In this document: positions 38,680 through 50,689 of the stretch, in pieces
How the letters are laid out: every line of letters begins with the position of its first letter
How positions within the stretch are numbered: position 1 is the stretch's first letter
Origin: Quillaja saponaria
Taxonomy: Eukaryota; Streptophyta; Magnoliopsida; Fabales; Quillajaceae
DNA: 64,000 bases
NCBI GenBank assembly: GCA_029379385.1
Contig: CM055615.1
Coordinates: 682,001-746,000 of the forward strand
Direction: 5' to 3'
The notes under the pieces: generated by a model
Seen by the model: the letters and a program-made list of their open reading frames with translations, nothing else
What the model was told of the DNA's origin: nothing
Databases searched by the model: none
Translations under genes and position numbers: made by a program

Positions 38680-40580
38680 AGGCTTATATCCTGAAATGTC
38701 GTTAGAAGGAGGCGGTGTTCAGCCAAGAGGTTCTTAATAATATTAATCCTCATGTATTCGAGTATATGACTTGGGCAAGTTTTAGTGGTGTGATTAGGGG
38801 AAGGTTTATTGCGCTTGATTGACACCTTGTGTGACAGCTTTAGTCGAGCGATGGAGACCTGAGACTCACATATTTCATATGCCTAACGGAAAGGCCACCA
38901 TCACATTACAGGATGTTAGTATCCTCTTGGGTTTACCCGTGGATGGTGAGCCTGTCTTTGTTGTAGTTGGTGTCGACGTCAAAAGTGAGTACAAGAGACT
39001 ATTAGGAGTTGTGCCCTTTGCTATAGTCATTAAGGGTAATACATTGAATATGAGCTGGTTAGGAATGACATTTTATAATTTCCCAGCCGAAGATGATGAC
39101 ATTACAGAGCAAAGATTTGCTCGTGCTTATATATTACAGTTGATGCATGAATTATTATTCACCAGTAAGACGAGTACTCATATGCATATTTGTTTCTTGT
39201 CTTTGCTAGAAAACGTAGATATCGCGGGACAGTACATCTAGGGCAGTGCATCGCTGGCATGGTTGTACAGGGAGATATGTCACATCATTCTCCCAGATGC
39301 TTTTGAAATTGTTGGACTTTTGATATTACTGCAAGTATAGCATAGGAAAGACTACCTTTTCTAGCGCCAAGGAGGGAGGTAGAAATTCAGTGGGGTAATC
39401 TTTGTCCTTTAAGCACGAGGTACGTAATTTTATTGCTTCCATGTCTTTGCTTTTATTGTGAGAGCATTGATGACTTGTAATTGATATTTTTAATTACTTG
39501 CAAGTGGAGAGTGAAGTTCAAGGTAACACGTATTAGCCATAATGTCATATCTTAGTATAGGGAGATGTTAGACAAGATGTTAGTAGAGCAGGTAACTTGA
39601 AGTTTATGTTATATCCATGTACCATTTGACATATTCATGTTGCGATGTTTTATTTATTAAAACATTGACATTGTCTTTTAGTTGCACTTCATATCATTAA
39701 CATACGTTGTTGATAAGCTGAGTCACCTGATACCAAACTATTGTTATTTAGACTAGCATATTTGGGGTGCTAAGGTACCCTTAATATGTTTTCATATTGT
39801 TGAGTATCAGAAGGTGAACAGGTCCATGCATCAGTTTGGCTATCTGCAACCAATACCAGAAGACCTACTAATATAGAGGTCGATCAAAAATTGCATAAAT
39901 TTGATCTTTGGTGACGGGGCCTGGCAAACTACCATTGGTTACATGCTAACCACTTAACCATTTGGGGCATGAGAAACCATCTGGTCCAGATAGGGGAGGT
40001 TGCATATGGGGTTGCACATGGTCATGCTACTCATACGTAAGAATACAAAGAGTGGTATAGACATATTAGTAGTAGATATCTGACACCAGTTGGTCTTGTC
40101 TATGCTGCTCCTTCTGCTGCTCCAGATCCTTCCCATTCTGCTCATTCGGCATCATCATCTATGTCATTACAACGTCCCAGATGCATTAGGATTGATATCC
40201 CTAGACCTTTAGTGTCTTATTGATGTCTTAATGTTGATGTCAGACCTTCAGATATGTATATTTTGTCACCACCACATATGTTTCCACCTTCGTATGTGGC
40301 CAATATTTCTGATGTGTATTAACGGCTTATGTTGGACGTTGCATACCAATCAACTGAGTTTTTTAACTCTCCTATACCGTAGGTGACATACTTTCAGTCT
40401 GGTAATGCATCATATGACCTGGGTATGAGTTTGGGTACGTAAGCAGCCGAAGGACTTAGCAGTGCTGATGACATACCTTAGTTTGAAGATCCTGGTGACA
40501 TAGTTGAAGTACCACCTAGGCTGAACCCGTCAAGGAGGAGGAAACCTCGCCCTTGTAGTACAGAAGATCATTTTCTGTAG
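38680..40580 (+). pseudogene. plant mobile domain (MAIN-like) gene of the MULE, degenerate
   Basis: The plant mobile domain is found in transposons and in domesticated MAIN/MAIL1 proteins that act in the nucleus in silencing. The clearest stretch is the open frame 38819-39241: TALVERWRPETHIFHMPNGK, TLQDVSILLGLPVDGEPV, then a core ending QLMHELLF. Homology resumes after a stop (SLAWLYREICH near 39245), continues in other frames (PLICFHIVEYQ.VNRSMHQFGY near 39780-39840), and closes with a basic tail (NPSRRRKPRPC near 40525), the usual end of these proteins. Upstream, FSGVIRGRFIALD precedes a TGA just before the open part. It is broken by several stops and shifts. It follows the transposase by about 0.5 kb on the same strand, so both belong to one element. 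Confidence 0.8.
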
Positions 40581-40755
40581 ACCTGAATAGCCTGAAGTCC
40601 CTATTTAAGTTTTAATTTTATGTTCCTTGTAAATGGAAAAGTCTATCCTAATTTTGTTTTAATTTAGTGTTTATTTATTTTAGTATTATTTGTAATGGGA
40701 AAAGTCTTCCATGTTTATGTTTTAATTTAGTTTTATTTGTAAACTGGAAATTTGT

Positions 40756-40885
40756 TTCCAGTTTTTTATAAAGCGGGGTTTAGGCATTATGTCTCCTTAT
40801 CTCATGTAAATAATTTACATATTAATAAGCAGGTAGAGGTCTGCCAAACCCCTCACCACTTCAAGGTGAAAATTTCAATTGTCCG
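40756..40885 (+). repeat. 3' module behind the plant mobile domain gene
   Basis: Second copy of the 38266-38398 module, sharing GCGGGGTTTAGGCATTATGT and the downstream AGGTAGAGGTCTGCCAAACC block, with indels between. Confidence 0.75.
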
Positions 40886-41204
40886 ATAATAATTATCTTT
40901 AATACTGAAATTATTACATAAATCTGCAAGTATTGTCTTAATAAACAGACATGCTAGCATCATTTTACAATAAAGCACATAATCTTTTCATGAAGTGACT
41001 ACTCGTTCATGAATTTTAATGGATATGTTGATATTACTTTACACTCATGCATGTAATCTTTGACTATTTCAGTATATACTCAAGTAACATTATTGTGATG
41101 ATAACAATAAATGTTTACTTATATAAACAGTTTCAAAAATATAAGAGTTGAAAACATCAAACAATCATTTCTTACTAGAAGCTCACACCCGATAACTAAA
41201 AAAT

Positions 41205-41471
41205 ATGCCAAGACAACCCTGCTCACACTGTGGCTGTCATGGATGTTGTGGTGGTCACAGATTATCAACTAGAACCATACCTGAGCCATCAACGTCGAGA
41301 CAACGTCTTCATTATATAGACAAGTATATTAATCCTAATGAGGATACATGGTATGGATGGAAAAGAGAGTTTGAATGCGTTTCTATCTATTCTACGTATA
41401 GTCGGAGTATTGCCAATCATATAATAGTTGGACCAGTTACTAATACTCTGCAAGAAAATTGGGTAGTTTAG
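41205..41471 (+). other. third ORF of the MULE, Cys-rich N-terminus
   Basis: An 88-codon frame opening MPRQPCSHCGCHGCCGGH. Homology-like protein texture seems to go on past its TAG in other frames to about 41830, ending in an acidic Asp-rich stretch. I do not recognise the family. Its place right behind the plant-mobile-domain gene suggests an accessory gene of the element rather than a host gene. The Cys-rich start could bind zinc, but this is only a guess. Probably truncated. Confidence 0.4.
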
Positions 41472-41879
41472 GCAAGGAAACCTGAGTATATTAAATGGTG
41501 AGAGATAAGTTTCGAGATGGAATCAAATTGTAGATTACACAACCTATCAGTCCAAAAAGCGATCTCGGTAACTTTACCTCGTTCAACACAAGGTGAAATA
41601 ACTGAGGTTATTAAAAGATTAAAGTGCGAAATTAACCGTATGAATTGAAGATTGGATAAGTACCATGCCTGACATGAGGTGGCTGCTCACCAAGACGAGT
41701 TAAGGACTCCGACCATGATGGAAGTTGAAATTGATGCGCAATATGAGAGCAATGATGACCTGTATAACTATTCTGACAGTGATGGTGATGATGATTTTGT
41801 TCATAATTTTTCCCTTTCGTCTTTGCTAGCATGTTGTTAAACAATGGTACACATATTTATTTTATTATTGCGAGCATGT

Positions 41880-43290
41880 GACAAATTATTTAATGTTTTT
41901 ACTTTTTACTAGACCATTTCAAATAAATTTAAAAATTCTTAAGGAAACCATTGTTTTGAATTAAATTTATAAAATTTTGATTACAAAAAACTTTACAATT
42001 CAATCCCTAAATACAAAAATGTCTAAATTATATATATTTTTTATATACTTTGAATTTAAAAAATAGCATACACTATAAATTTAAAATTTATCACATATTT
42101 AAAAATTAAAAAATATCATATAAATTTAAAAATTATCTACAATTTAAATTCAAAAAATATCATACTTATAATAAAAAAAATTATCATACACAATAAATTT
42201 AAAAATTATTATACATGTTAAATTTTAAAATATCATACACTATAAATTAAAAAACTATCATAAACTCTAAATAAATAAAAATCACACACTCTAAAATTAA
42301 AAGTTATCATACTCTATAAATTTAAAAATTATTATACATTTAAAATTTAAAATTTATCATACATTTAAAATTTATGATAAATTTTAAATATATCATACAC
42401 TATAAATTTAAAAATTATTATACATTTTAAAATTTAAAACTATCACATACTATAAGGTTAAAAATTATCGTAAATTTTAAAATTTTAAAGTATCATATTT
42501 TAAAATTATCATACATTTTAAAATTTTAAATATTATTATACTTTAAATTTAAAAATTTATTATACATTTTAAAATTTAAATATATCATACACTATAATTA
42601 AAAAAAAATATCATACACTAAAAATTTAAAAATTATTATACATTTTAAAATTTCAAAATATCATACATTATAAATTTTAAAATATCATACATTTAAAAAT
42701 TATTATACACTTTAAATTAAAAATTTATCATCCATTTAAAAATTTAAATATATCATACACTAATAGTTTAAAAAATATCATACACTTTAAATTTAAAAAA
42801 TATCAAGAATTTTAAAATATCATACACTATAATAAAAAAATTATCATACACTATAAATTTAAAAATTATTATATATTTTAAAATTTTAAAATATCATACT
42901 CTAAATATTAAAAATTATAATAAAATTTAAAAATATCATATTTGAAAATTTAAATTATCATAAACTTTATATTTATAAGTAGAATACACTATAATTTTGT
43001 AAATTATCATATATTTAAAAATTTAAAAATATCATACCCTATAAATTTATTAATTATCATACTTTTTAAAATTATCATATATTTTAAAATTTTAAATTAT
43101 CATAATCTATACATTTAAAACTATCATATATTTTAAAATTTGAAAATATCATATGCTATAAATTTAAAAAAATATCATATACTTTAAATTTGAAAAATAT
43201 CATATAGTTTAAATTTATAAAATATCATTCATTTTAAATTTAAAAATTATCTTATATTTAAAAATTTACACATATCATACACTTTGATAT
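41880..43290. repeat. right AT-rich degenerate tandem array
   Basis: About 1.4 kb built of loosely repeated units near 25 bp, of the form ATCATACACTATAAATTTAAAA alternating with ATTATACATTTTAAAATT. Dozens of diverged units are visible. There is no coding sequence. It is probably the subterminal arm of the MULE. Confidence 0.75.
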
Positions 43291-43300
43291 AAATTATCAT

Positions 43301-43771
43301 CTGCTTTGAATGAGGAGAGATGAAAACATTGAGATTGTGGGGAAGAAGTCAATGGATGGCAGAAAAAAAACCTCATGCAGCTTTTGAAACAAAGACTAGG
43401 CAGAGAAAAATTAAAAACCATAGAAAAAAAATTAAACACGTGAAGGGAAAAAGGAAGGGGAAAATGCCAATCCTGAAACCGGATTTTCAATAACTGGTTT
43501 CTGTGCAGGCATCAATCCAGTGTTAGGCATGTGCCTGTTTTTGCATCTTGAAATTGGGTTTTCAATATCTAGTTTCAATGTTTGCTGTTTTTTTCTATTT
43601 TGTACAGATGATAGGCCCGTGGCATGTGGTGGGATGGTAATGTGGACTCAGAAACCAAATTCTGGAAATTTGATGTCTAAAGTTACCCTATTTTGGCTAT
43701 TTAAGTACAAACCCCACCATATTAGACCAAAAAAAAAAAGAAAAAGAAATTGGACTTTGGTGTCCAAAATT
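43301..43771. other. spacer
   Basis: Less AT-rich than the array before it. Short frames on both strands show no family motifs. Confidence 0.4.
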
Positions 43772-44165
43772 TGGTTATAAGTCAAAATCATTCCACAATA
43801 ATGTTAGCTAGAGGACAAAATGTAATGGTTGGTTCTTAATTCATCCTTGAATTTTCACTTCATTGTACAATATACAGTACTCAATGATTGTAATATATAT
43901 GTGGGCTGGGATTTGATATGAGAATATGTCAAAACAACCCTACACACAAGGAGTTTCCAATATGCTGGATTCAACTGTGTATGCATATCTTCTTATCAAC
44001 TTCACTATGAACAAAGAAACAATAATATATTATTTTTTTAATGAAATTCTAAAAATATTTTTTAAGATGTAATAAATATAATTTTTTTTTTTAAAAATAG
44101 CAATTTATTAATTAAATAGTACTGAAATTATGATCAACTACCATAATAAATATAATAAATATTTT
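43772..44165 (+). repeat. partial third copy of the WUN1-block repeat
   Basis: Matches 27450-27780 and 31695-32070, sharing ACAATAATGTTAG, GAGGACAAAATGTAATGGTT, GGATTCAACTGTGTATGC and ACAAAGAAAC.ATAATATATT. It contains only the non-coding left part of the unit. It lies just beyond the MULE. Confidence 0.75.
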
Positions 44166-45333
44166 ATTTATAGAATCACAAGTACTTTTAGCCAAGGAAT
44201 GAAAAGTCGTGTCAATTCGCTCGTTTCGGGTGAATTGAGTTTGTTTCCACACCAATCGACACAAAACCCAACTACAGAAACATACCATGGTGTTTCGATA
44301 GAATCAATGTTATTTCGACCCGAAATAGTCAAAATCGGATCAAAACTGATATAGAAGACGGAGAAAAAACTTAAAAGTAAGCATATCAGAGTTTTGAGAG
44401 TGAGAAATCTTCCCAATTGGTGGAGAGGAGAGATTTGAATCTGGGTCTTGGTGAAGGAGAGGTTCAGATTTAAAGGTCATGGTGTTGATCCATAATTTTT
44501 CTTTGATAAATTTGGCTTCCTTCTCACTCAGCTTTATGCCTTTGCCTTCTCTGTTAGATTTGCCTTCTCTTCTCACATAGTTTTGCCTGTTTTCTGTTTC
44601 TCTCTCTTGACTGATTTATTTAATCAATATCATACTCTTTTAATTAGTTTATTTTATTCTCTTTTTTGTTTTTATTTGGGAAAGAAATAGTTTCAACTTC
44701 CAAGCCTAGTTTTGTATTCTACTTTACGGTCTAATAATATTTTTTTGCAATTAAGGCCTTTTAATAAATAAAAATTAAGTAAAGGGTTGATGGGTTTTTA
44801 ATTTTATTTATGTTATTTAATTTATTCTAACTAGGGAAAGAATTTTAATGTATTATGTTAACAAACATCATTAACTATGAATAAGTATTTTTTTTTATCA
44901 ATTTAATTTATTTAGGTCTTCTCTTAGAATGTAATTGTAATTTGATATATATTTTTTTTTTCAATTTCTATATCTATGTAAAGGTTTTTATTTTGATATG
45001 TATTTATTAGTATTTATGTACTAAATTATTTATGTTAAATAATTACAATTACTATAATATGTGTTTTAATATAAGTTTTTATCAAGGAACAAAGTTTCGT
45101 TTTGTGGGACCTTTTCGACAAGCTTAGAAACCGAAACGATTCAAGAAACATTATGAAACAGCATGAAAACGCTAATTTTTTAGGAAATACATGAAAACAT
45201 ATAATAAAACACATATTAGTGTAATTGTAAGTATCTAACATGAATAATTTAGTACATATAGCACTAATAAATAAATATCAAAGTAAAAATCATAACACAA
45301 ACATAGTAATTCAAGAAAAATATTAAATTACAA
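44166..45333. other. spacer, possible hAT terminal sequence
   Basis: No gene. Words such as CGAAACGATTCAAGAAAC and GAAACAGCATG near 45130 are echoed around 62700-62880, suggesting a related dispersed element, but the ends could not be delimited. Confidence 0.35.
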
Positions 45334-46580
45334 TCACATCCAACCAGCTATGAAGTGTCTAGCAGGTACATATCCAGAATATTGAAAATGTCTAAGAGGA
45401 AATTGATAGCATTGTTCAACATAGTTACAATACTGATCATAACTGATGTGATGACAGAAATGTGTTTCATATTCCCTCTCATATTTCTGAAAATCTTTAA
45501 CACTGTATCTAAAATTCTGAGTTTGTGTAGCAAAATGACTAAAGTGAGAAGATGATGATTGTGTATCATATCCAGAAGATGCATCATAGTCATAATTGAA
45601 GGATAATGAACCATAATTGAAATTGGAAATATCATATCTAGATGGTTGAGACCCATATCCATAACTAGAACGATAAGTGGAAAAGTCATCTCTATGTATA
45701 TTAGTTCCACCCAAATGAAATGAGGAAAAGTCTGAAATCAAACTTTCAACATCCACTATCATTGTATCTCCATCATTTTGCATTTGACTTTCATTATTAT
45801 TATTTTTTTCTTCGACCATAATGCTTTTCATTTTCATTCAATGGTTGATGTCCATGATCAGTATTTTGAGTATAATAATTAAATTGTTGCTCTTTAGTAA
45901 AGAATACTACAACTGAACTTCCACCTCTATTGCATTGTTTTCTATCTTTTCCATTATTACCTCCATCTCCATTATCACCACTATCACTTTTATCATCATC
46001 ATCTTCTTTTTCTTCTTCTTCAGGATCAACATATATATACTTGGAACGATGTTGAGATCCTCTCATTAAATTTTCAACCTCTTCATCATCAGCTATTTGG
46101 GTTTTTCTTGTTTGCATTCCTATACCATGTGCTTGTGATTAATCTTGTGTGTCTGACTAACCATTAGAAAAAATGGCTAAATAAGCATTTGGCCTAGGCC
46201 TAGTTGGTTGGCCATTACCTTTAAATTCATCAAATAATATATTTTAGGGATCATCTAACCATTTAGAAAGACCTTCATTATTTTCAAACACAGTGGTTAA
46301 ATCTATTGCTTTGAAATCAACATTTTCCCAACTTTTCTCTTTGATAATATGCTTCAATCTCAACCTCATGTTGTATTGTGCATAAACAAGCTTCTCTAGT
46401 TTTTCTTAGTTAAGTCGGTTACGTACTTTTGTGTGAATAAGAGAAAATGTATTCCAATTTCTTTCGCACCTACTAGATAAACTTGTCTGTGATAATACTT
46501 TTAATGCAATCTTTCTCAAATTTGGAGCATAAGTTCCATACAAAAATCACCATTTAGTTGTGAAAAATATGTTACTATTA
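45334..46580 (-). pseudogene. hAT-family transposase C-terminal remnant
   Basis: Reading the minus strand from about 46550 gives TYAPNLRKIALKVLSQTSLS followed directly by CERNWNTFSLIHTKVRNRL, the C-terminal dimerisation region typical of plant hAT/DUF659 proteins. A stop follows, then LEKLVYAQYNMRLRLKH. The tail continues as two overlapping frames (46117-45800 and 45837-45334) that are Asp/Glu-rich and then Tyr/Ser-rich (SSYGYGSQPSRYDIS). The shift between them lies in the 45800-45837 overlap. The N-terminal BED finger and the catalytic core were not found upstream. It is a truncated relic. Confidence 0.75.
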
Positions 46581-49567
46581 TACCATTAACTAAAAATTAT
46601 ATTAATAAAATAAAGTTAAAGATCAAGTTACATAGATTGTTTTTTTCTCTTCCTTTAACAATTAGTCGACTTGAAAACCCATGCATGGCCTCTTGAAATT
46701 TTTTAACCTATTAACAAATAGATTGTTAATTCTCAATAGCAATAAGTATATATAAAATTCAATACTATTAAACATTTCTTATTATCTCTACTAGTGCATG
46801 AGAAACTATTGTACTGTTTGGTTCAATTCTATTAACCACATCTTTATGTGCATTTATCAACTCTAATTGATTCTCAATATTTTCACTATATTTAAAAAAA
46901 AAAATGCTATTTTTTTATAAAAAAAATGAAAAATATGACACAAGTTAGAGGTATGTTTAGATTATCAAGTCATAAGCAAAATCATATATAATTAGAATAT
47001 ATATTCATTACTTGCCTACTATATGAATACGTGATATTATCTGCTTCTGACAACAACCAAATATCTGCATACAAATTATCTATAATGAAGCCTAAAACAC
47101 TACTGGACAGTAAATCATGCAAAAAAAAAAAATTCACAGTAAAAAATGTGATTATTCTTGGCACTCCTTTCGCATGATAGTTGGACAAATTCCCATAGAA
47201 GAGCTTCCTAATTCCTGTACAAGTTTCATTAAGGGTAAAAAAAACAGAAAATACATACTGAAATTAGTTTTTCTGACTTTCTTGGGTGTACTAAAAGTTT
47301 ACTATTGTCTAATTGATTTGAGCCCGGAATGTTTGTAAACTCAGCTTTTGTGACTGGAAACTTTTGGAGCTTCTGGTTATCTGCAAACTGGTGGATCATG
47401 TATTCAAATCCATCAAATGCCACTAAGAACCTTACTCCATTGGTTCAACATCTTCAGAACCATCTCCAGCACCTTGAACCTGTCACATATTGTGTAAGAC
47501 ACTTAACTATCAGTCTGGTTTACACATCTAACATTTAGTTTCTATCTTGCAGGAGGCAGTCAAGCGAAGAAGATAGCAGTTCACAACCAAGACTTGCCAA
47601 TAAGCAGAGCAGGTGACAAAGGAAAATAAAGCTACATACTGCAGACCCACAAATGATTTCGTGCTTACTCGACTTTTTCAGCTAAACAAATGTCTCTGCA
47701 GTTTTTATTCAAAAAATACTTTAAAGTCTAGACACCAACAGTCAATCAACATCATCGTCAATATGAAGGAATTCACCAAAAAAGATATCTTTGAAAGAGA
47801 TTATCTAAAACCCATAACCAAAATAACATATTGCAAATGGAATATTATAAGGTTTTCATTATTATACTCCCCCCATCTCCAAGTTGGAAAACATCAAATT
47901 AAGGAAACAAATAACATCTGCAGTTGAAAAGACCACATAAAAATGGAGGGGACGGGGAACATAAAACTGTAATCAATAAGCTCCTTTAAGCCAAGTCCTT
48001 CAATATCCATAATTTATAAAATACTAGAAATCCAAGTTTTACTTGGGTTCAATTTCAAATAATAAGTGATCGATATCAAAGAGATCCAAATACGAATTTA
48101 ACGTTAGATCTAAAAAGATCATAAGTCATATAAGTAGCATCGAAAACAAACACACAACTACAAATTTATAAACGAGATTTTGTTACTATGAGAATCCAAA
48201 CAAAGACAAACATATAAGTGGGACAGAGAGAGAACAATAAGGTCACTTTGCTTGTGACTGGCACCTTTCTCGACAGTGTGGCTTAATTGATGAGACTTCA
48301 GATAGATCTCATGATCTCGGGTTGTCTAGTCAGACTCCTCAGTTTCACTGCACTTCGGCTTTGAGCTCTCCTAACACGAGTAAGATGTGATCAATGAACT
48401 TACTGGATGATGACTTGCAGAGGTGAGACGAGGAGGTGACTGGTCTGAGAAGGGTGTGTGTGGAGTAGACTTTTGAGGAAGAAGACAAGAGCTGACTGTC
48501 TGGGACTGGGCTAGGGCTAGAGCTGACTGTCTGGGACTGTCTGGGAGTGGGAGTCGATTAGGGATTTAGGAGAACTGGGCTAGGGCTTGACAAGATGATA
48601 GTCAAAGGGGGTTATTCAGTAGCACATAATAAAACTATACATCAGCAAATACAACGTGGAAATGTGTAAGAAAAACATGTACAATTTTTTTTTGGTTATT
48701 CGGTTAACCGATATGTGAAATTTGGATGACCTGCAAAACCATACCGAAATATAACTAAAAATCCAAGTCGAAATTTAAACTGCTTTTATCATTGTGAGTC
48801 AGTTTTGGGCTGTTCGGTCAGTTTTTTTTTTGGTTAGTCAAGTTTTATGCTCAGCTCTATGCATACATGGCAAATCATGTTAGGTAAATAAAATAAAATA
48901 ACACAGCTAGAATATTCAATAACAGAGTATAAAATTGGTCTCAAAAAGTCTGAACAAAAACAAAACAAAACAACACAAGTGAATTTGTAATTGGTGGGCG
49001 TTGCTGAGTCCTGCAAATACAAGTGAAATTAATCAGCGAAAAGAAATATGATTATGAATTTGAAACCAACCAGAGCTATGAATAGTAATATAAAAAATAA
49101 CCTCAAAAAAAAAATAAATAAATAAACTAGAACCGGACAGTGATATTGGAGATATTCTGTAAGGTTAACAAAAAAAACTGTTTTAATTTGATTGTAACAA
49201 CTAGAAATTGCATTATAACATCAAAAGATAAATCTGGAAGCTTCACATAACATAAGATAATAAACTATCATCTCAGTTTGAAGAGAAATAAAAAACAAAT
49301 ACTGAGCAACTGAGTCATTAGAACATACTGAGTCATTAGAACATCAGATACAAGTCACTGAGCAAATGATGTGTCAAAACTCATCATGGATGAAACAGTT
49401 GTAGGAGAAGTCAACCGTTACATGTGCAATACTATGACAGCAACTAGAATGCCATGCATTGTGTTTCGTACAAAGGAGAAAACATGTTTAATTAAACAGG
49501 AAAATCAGGCATAAAAAGAAAGAAGGAGAAATTACAAGTTCAGCCGAACACAATCTAAAGTGGTCAC
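46581..49567. other. non-coding region, no gene recognised
   Basis: Frames at 47117-47540 on both strands have protein-like lengths of 65-73 codons but no motif I know. The 48240-48620 part is relatively GC-rich for this window and could be a leader of a degenerate transposon gene. A small tandem repeat is listed separately. Confidence 0.35.
48489..48590. repeat. short tandem repeats rich in CTGGGACTG
   Basis: The unit GAGCTGACTGTCTGGGACTG occurs twice, at about 48489 and 48520, with GGGCTAGGGCT words around it and again at about 48578. Slippage-type expansion. Confidence 0.65.
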
Positions 49568-49719
49568 CTCCGGAGGAAGACTAGTCCAGCCACTCAACCC
49601 TTTCCCTGTCACATTTGACATGAGGTTTGAAGAAGCCATAGGACTAGGGCTTCTATGCCGCAGTTTGTCAAAGTCACCAAAACCTTGGTTGGACATCATT
49701 CCTGAAACTCTTATAACCT
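49568..49719 (-). pseudogene. isolated exon of a KH/STAR (SPIN1-type) RNA-binding protein gene
   Basis: A 152-nt exon with intact acceptor (CAG before 49719) and donor (GT at 49567-49566) and no stop. It reads [36 protein letters not shown] and GWTSLPPE, a strongly conserved exon of plant quaking-like KH proteins such as SPIN1 and relatives. In full genes the KH domain follows in the next exon and a STAR dimerisation segment precedes it. I found neither here; both flanks look like intron sequence. It is probably a gene fragment copied by a mobile element or a duplication. A distant, very long intron cannot be excluded. Confidence 0.75.
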
Positions 49720-49810
49720 CTGTACATAAAGAAGCATTTTATTATGAGAAACTGACCAGTAGTACTGTAAACAATAACAAACAGGTGAAGAATGGCTTTA
49801 AAGAAAACTT

Positions 49811-49920
49811 GACATATGCAGTAATTGGGAACAGAAAAATATCATATCACAAACAACATCAGGGTGACATATGCAGCAATTGGGAACAGAAAAATATCAT
49901 ATCACAAATAACATCAGGGT
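49811..49920. repeat. 55-bp tandem duplication
   Basis: Two adjacent 55-bp units (49811-49865 and 49866-49920) starting GACATATGCAG and ending ACATCAGGGT, differing at two positions. Recent slippage or replication event. Confidence 0.9.
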
Positions 49921-50074
49921 AATTCATTGTTATGTGGAAATTACTTTACGCTGAGCAACCAGACAGAAATTTTCCATTTACAAAGGAGGTTGTATTTTGA
50001 CAGTGAATACAACATGGGAAATTTGGTAGACAAATTATGCCCTAAAACTCTGAGCAAGAAGTCCTATTTGCTAT

Positions 50075-50640
50075 CAACCATGCATGCGTTAAAGGCTATA
50101 TAAATCCGCTAAATGCTCGAACTTATTGCAGCACCAAGCTTATCTTAGTTGAAGCCAAAATCTAAAGTCAGAGGAGATGTCAGTTCTTGGGAACTTCATA
50201 ACTGAGTCACATTCATTAAGCTCCATGAAATGCTACCAATCTTTTTCATCACTATTTTTAAAGCTAAAAGCTTCTAGAAAAACTCAATGCCTTACCCTCC
50301 CTGTCCCCATATCGCAACGGTGTATGAAGTATGATAACCTTACCTTTCATAAGTCCCTTCCATCAGTGGTCAACAAAAAAGGGCTCACCCAGTGCACAAA
50401 GTGCTCCCGGGCTATTGCGGGGTAGGGGGAGGGTGGGCGCACATGTACGCAGCCTTTCCCTTACATTTATACAAAGAGGCTGTTTCTACGTCTCGAACCC
50501 GTGACCTACAGGTCACCAAAGGAACAACTTTACCGTTGCGCCAAGGCTCGCCCTCTCTATCAGTGATCAACAGAAACTGCATATTATGTATTCAAACTTG
50601 TCATAATGTATAATACCACCTAGACTCTTCGTAACACTAG
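50075..50640 (+). repeat. duplicated segment, SINE-filled copy
   Basis: Paralogous with 57874-58241. Both begin CAACCATGCATGCGTTAAAG and end GACTCTTCGTAACACTAG. This copy is about 198 bp longer, nearly all due to the SINE and its target duplication. Confidence 0.88.
50376..50558 (-). mobile_element. Au-type SINE, minus strand
   Basis: A tRNA-derived SINE. On the minus strand it has GGCGAGCCTTGGCGCAACGG (box A region) and a box B (GGGTTCGAG-like), and ends with GGGTGAGCCC then a T run. It is flanked by the target duplications ATCAGTGGTCAACA (50362-50375) and ATCAGTGATCAACA (50559-50572). The paralogous segment at 58160-58175 keeps the unfilled site. RNA polymerase III promoter type, copied by LINE reverse transcriptase. 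Confidence 0.9.
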
Positions 50641-50689
50641 AAGACTTGGAAGCAAACATATGTCTCATATAGAAGACTTGGAAGCAAAC

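Larger units (their letters stand above)
34217..43300 (+). mobile_element. decayed MuDR-type MULE with plant mobile domain gene
   Basis: A plus-strand transposase relic, a plant-mobile-domain relic and a third ORF lie between two AT-rich degenerate repeat arms of about 1.4 kb each. The limits are inferred: the left one is where copy B homology stops (34216), the right one is the end of the AT repeats. Exact terminal inverted repeats and the usual 9-bp target duplication were not identified. Confidence 0.65.

Noticed and set aside
41205..41471. Metallothionein-like gene from the CSHCGCHGCC start
   Set aside because: Only the N-terminus is Cys-rich, the rest is unlike metallothioneins, and it lies inside the MULE.
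41880..43290. CRISPR-like array
   Set aside because: Eukaryotic AT-rich degenerate tandem units without distinct spacers or fixed repeats.
45334..45837. Tyr/Ser-rich open frame as a host prion-like protein gene
   Set aside because: It continues the hAT transposase C-terminal reading after a frameshift and follows the CERNW motif in order.
47117..47538. Pair of overlapping plus-strand frames as a gene
   Set aside because: No start context, no domain and no conserved splice structure. The composition fits non-coding DNA.
50376..50558. tRNA gene suggested by box A and box B words
   Set aside because: There is no cloverleaf with a closed acceptor stem. Length, tail and target duplications show a tRNA-derived SINE.
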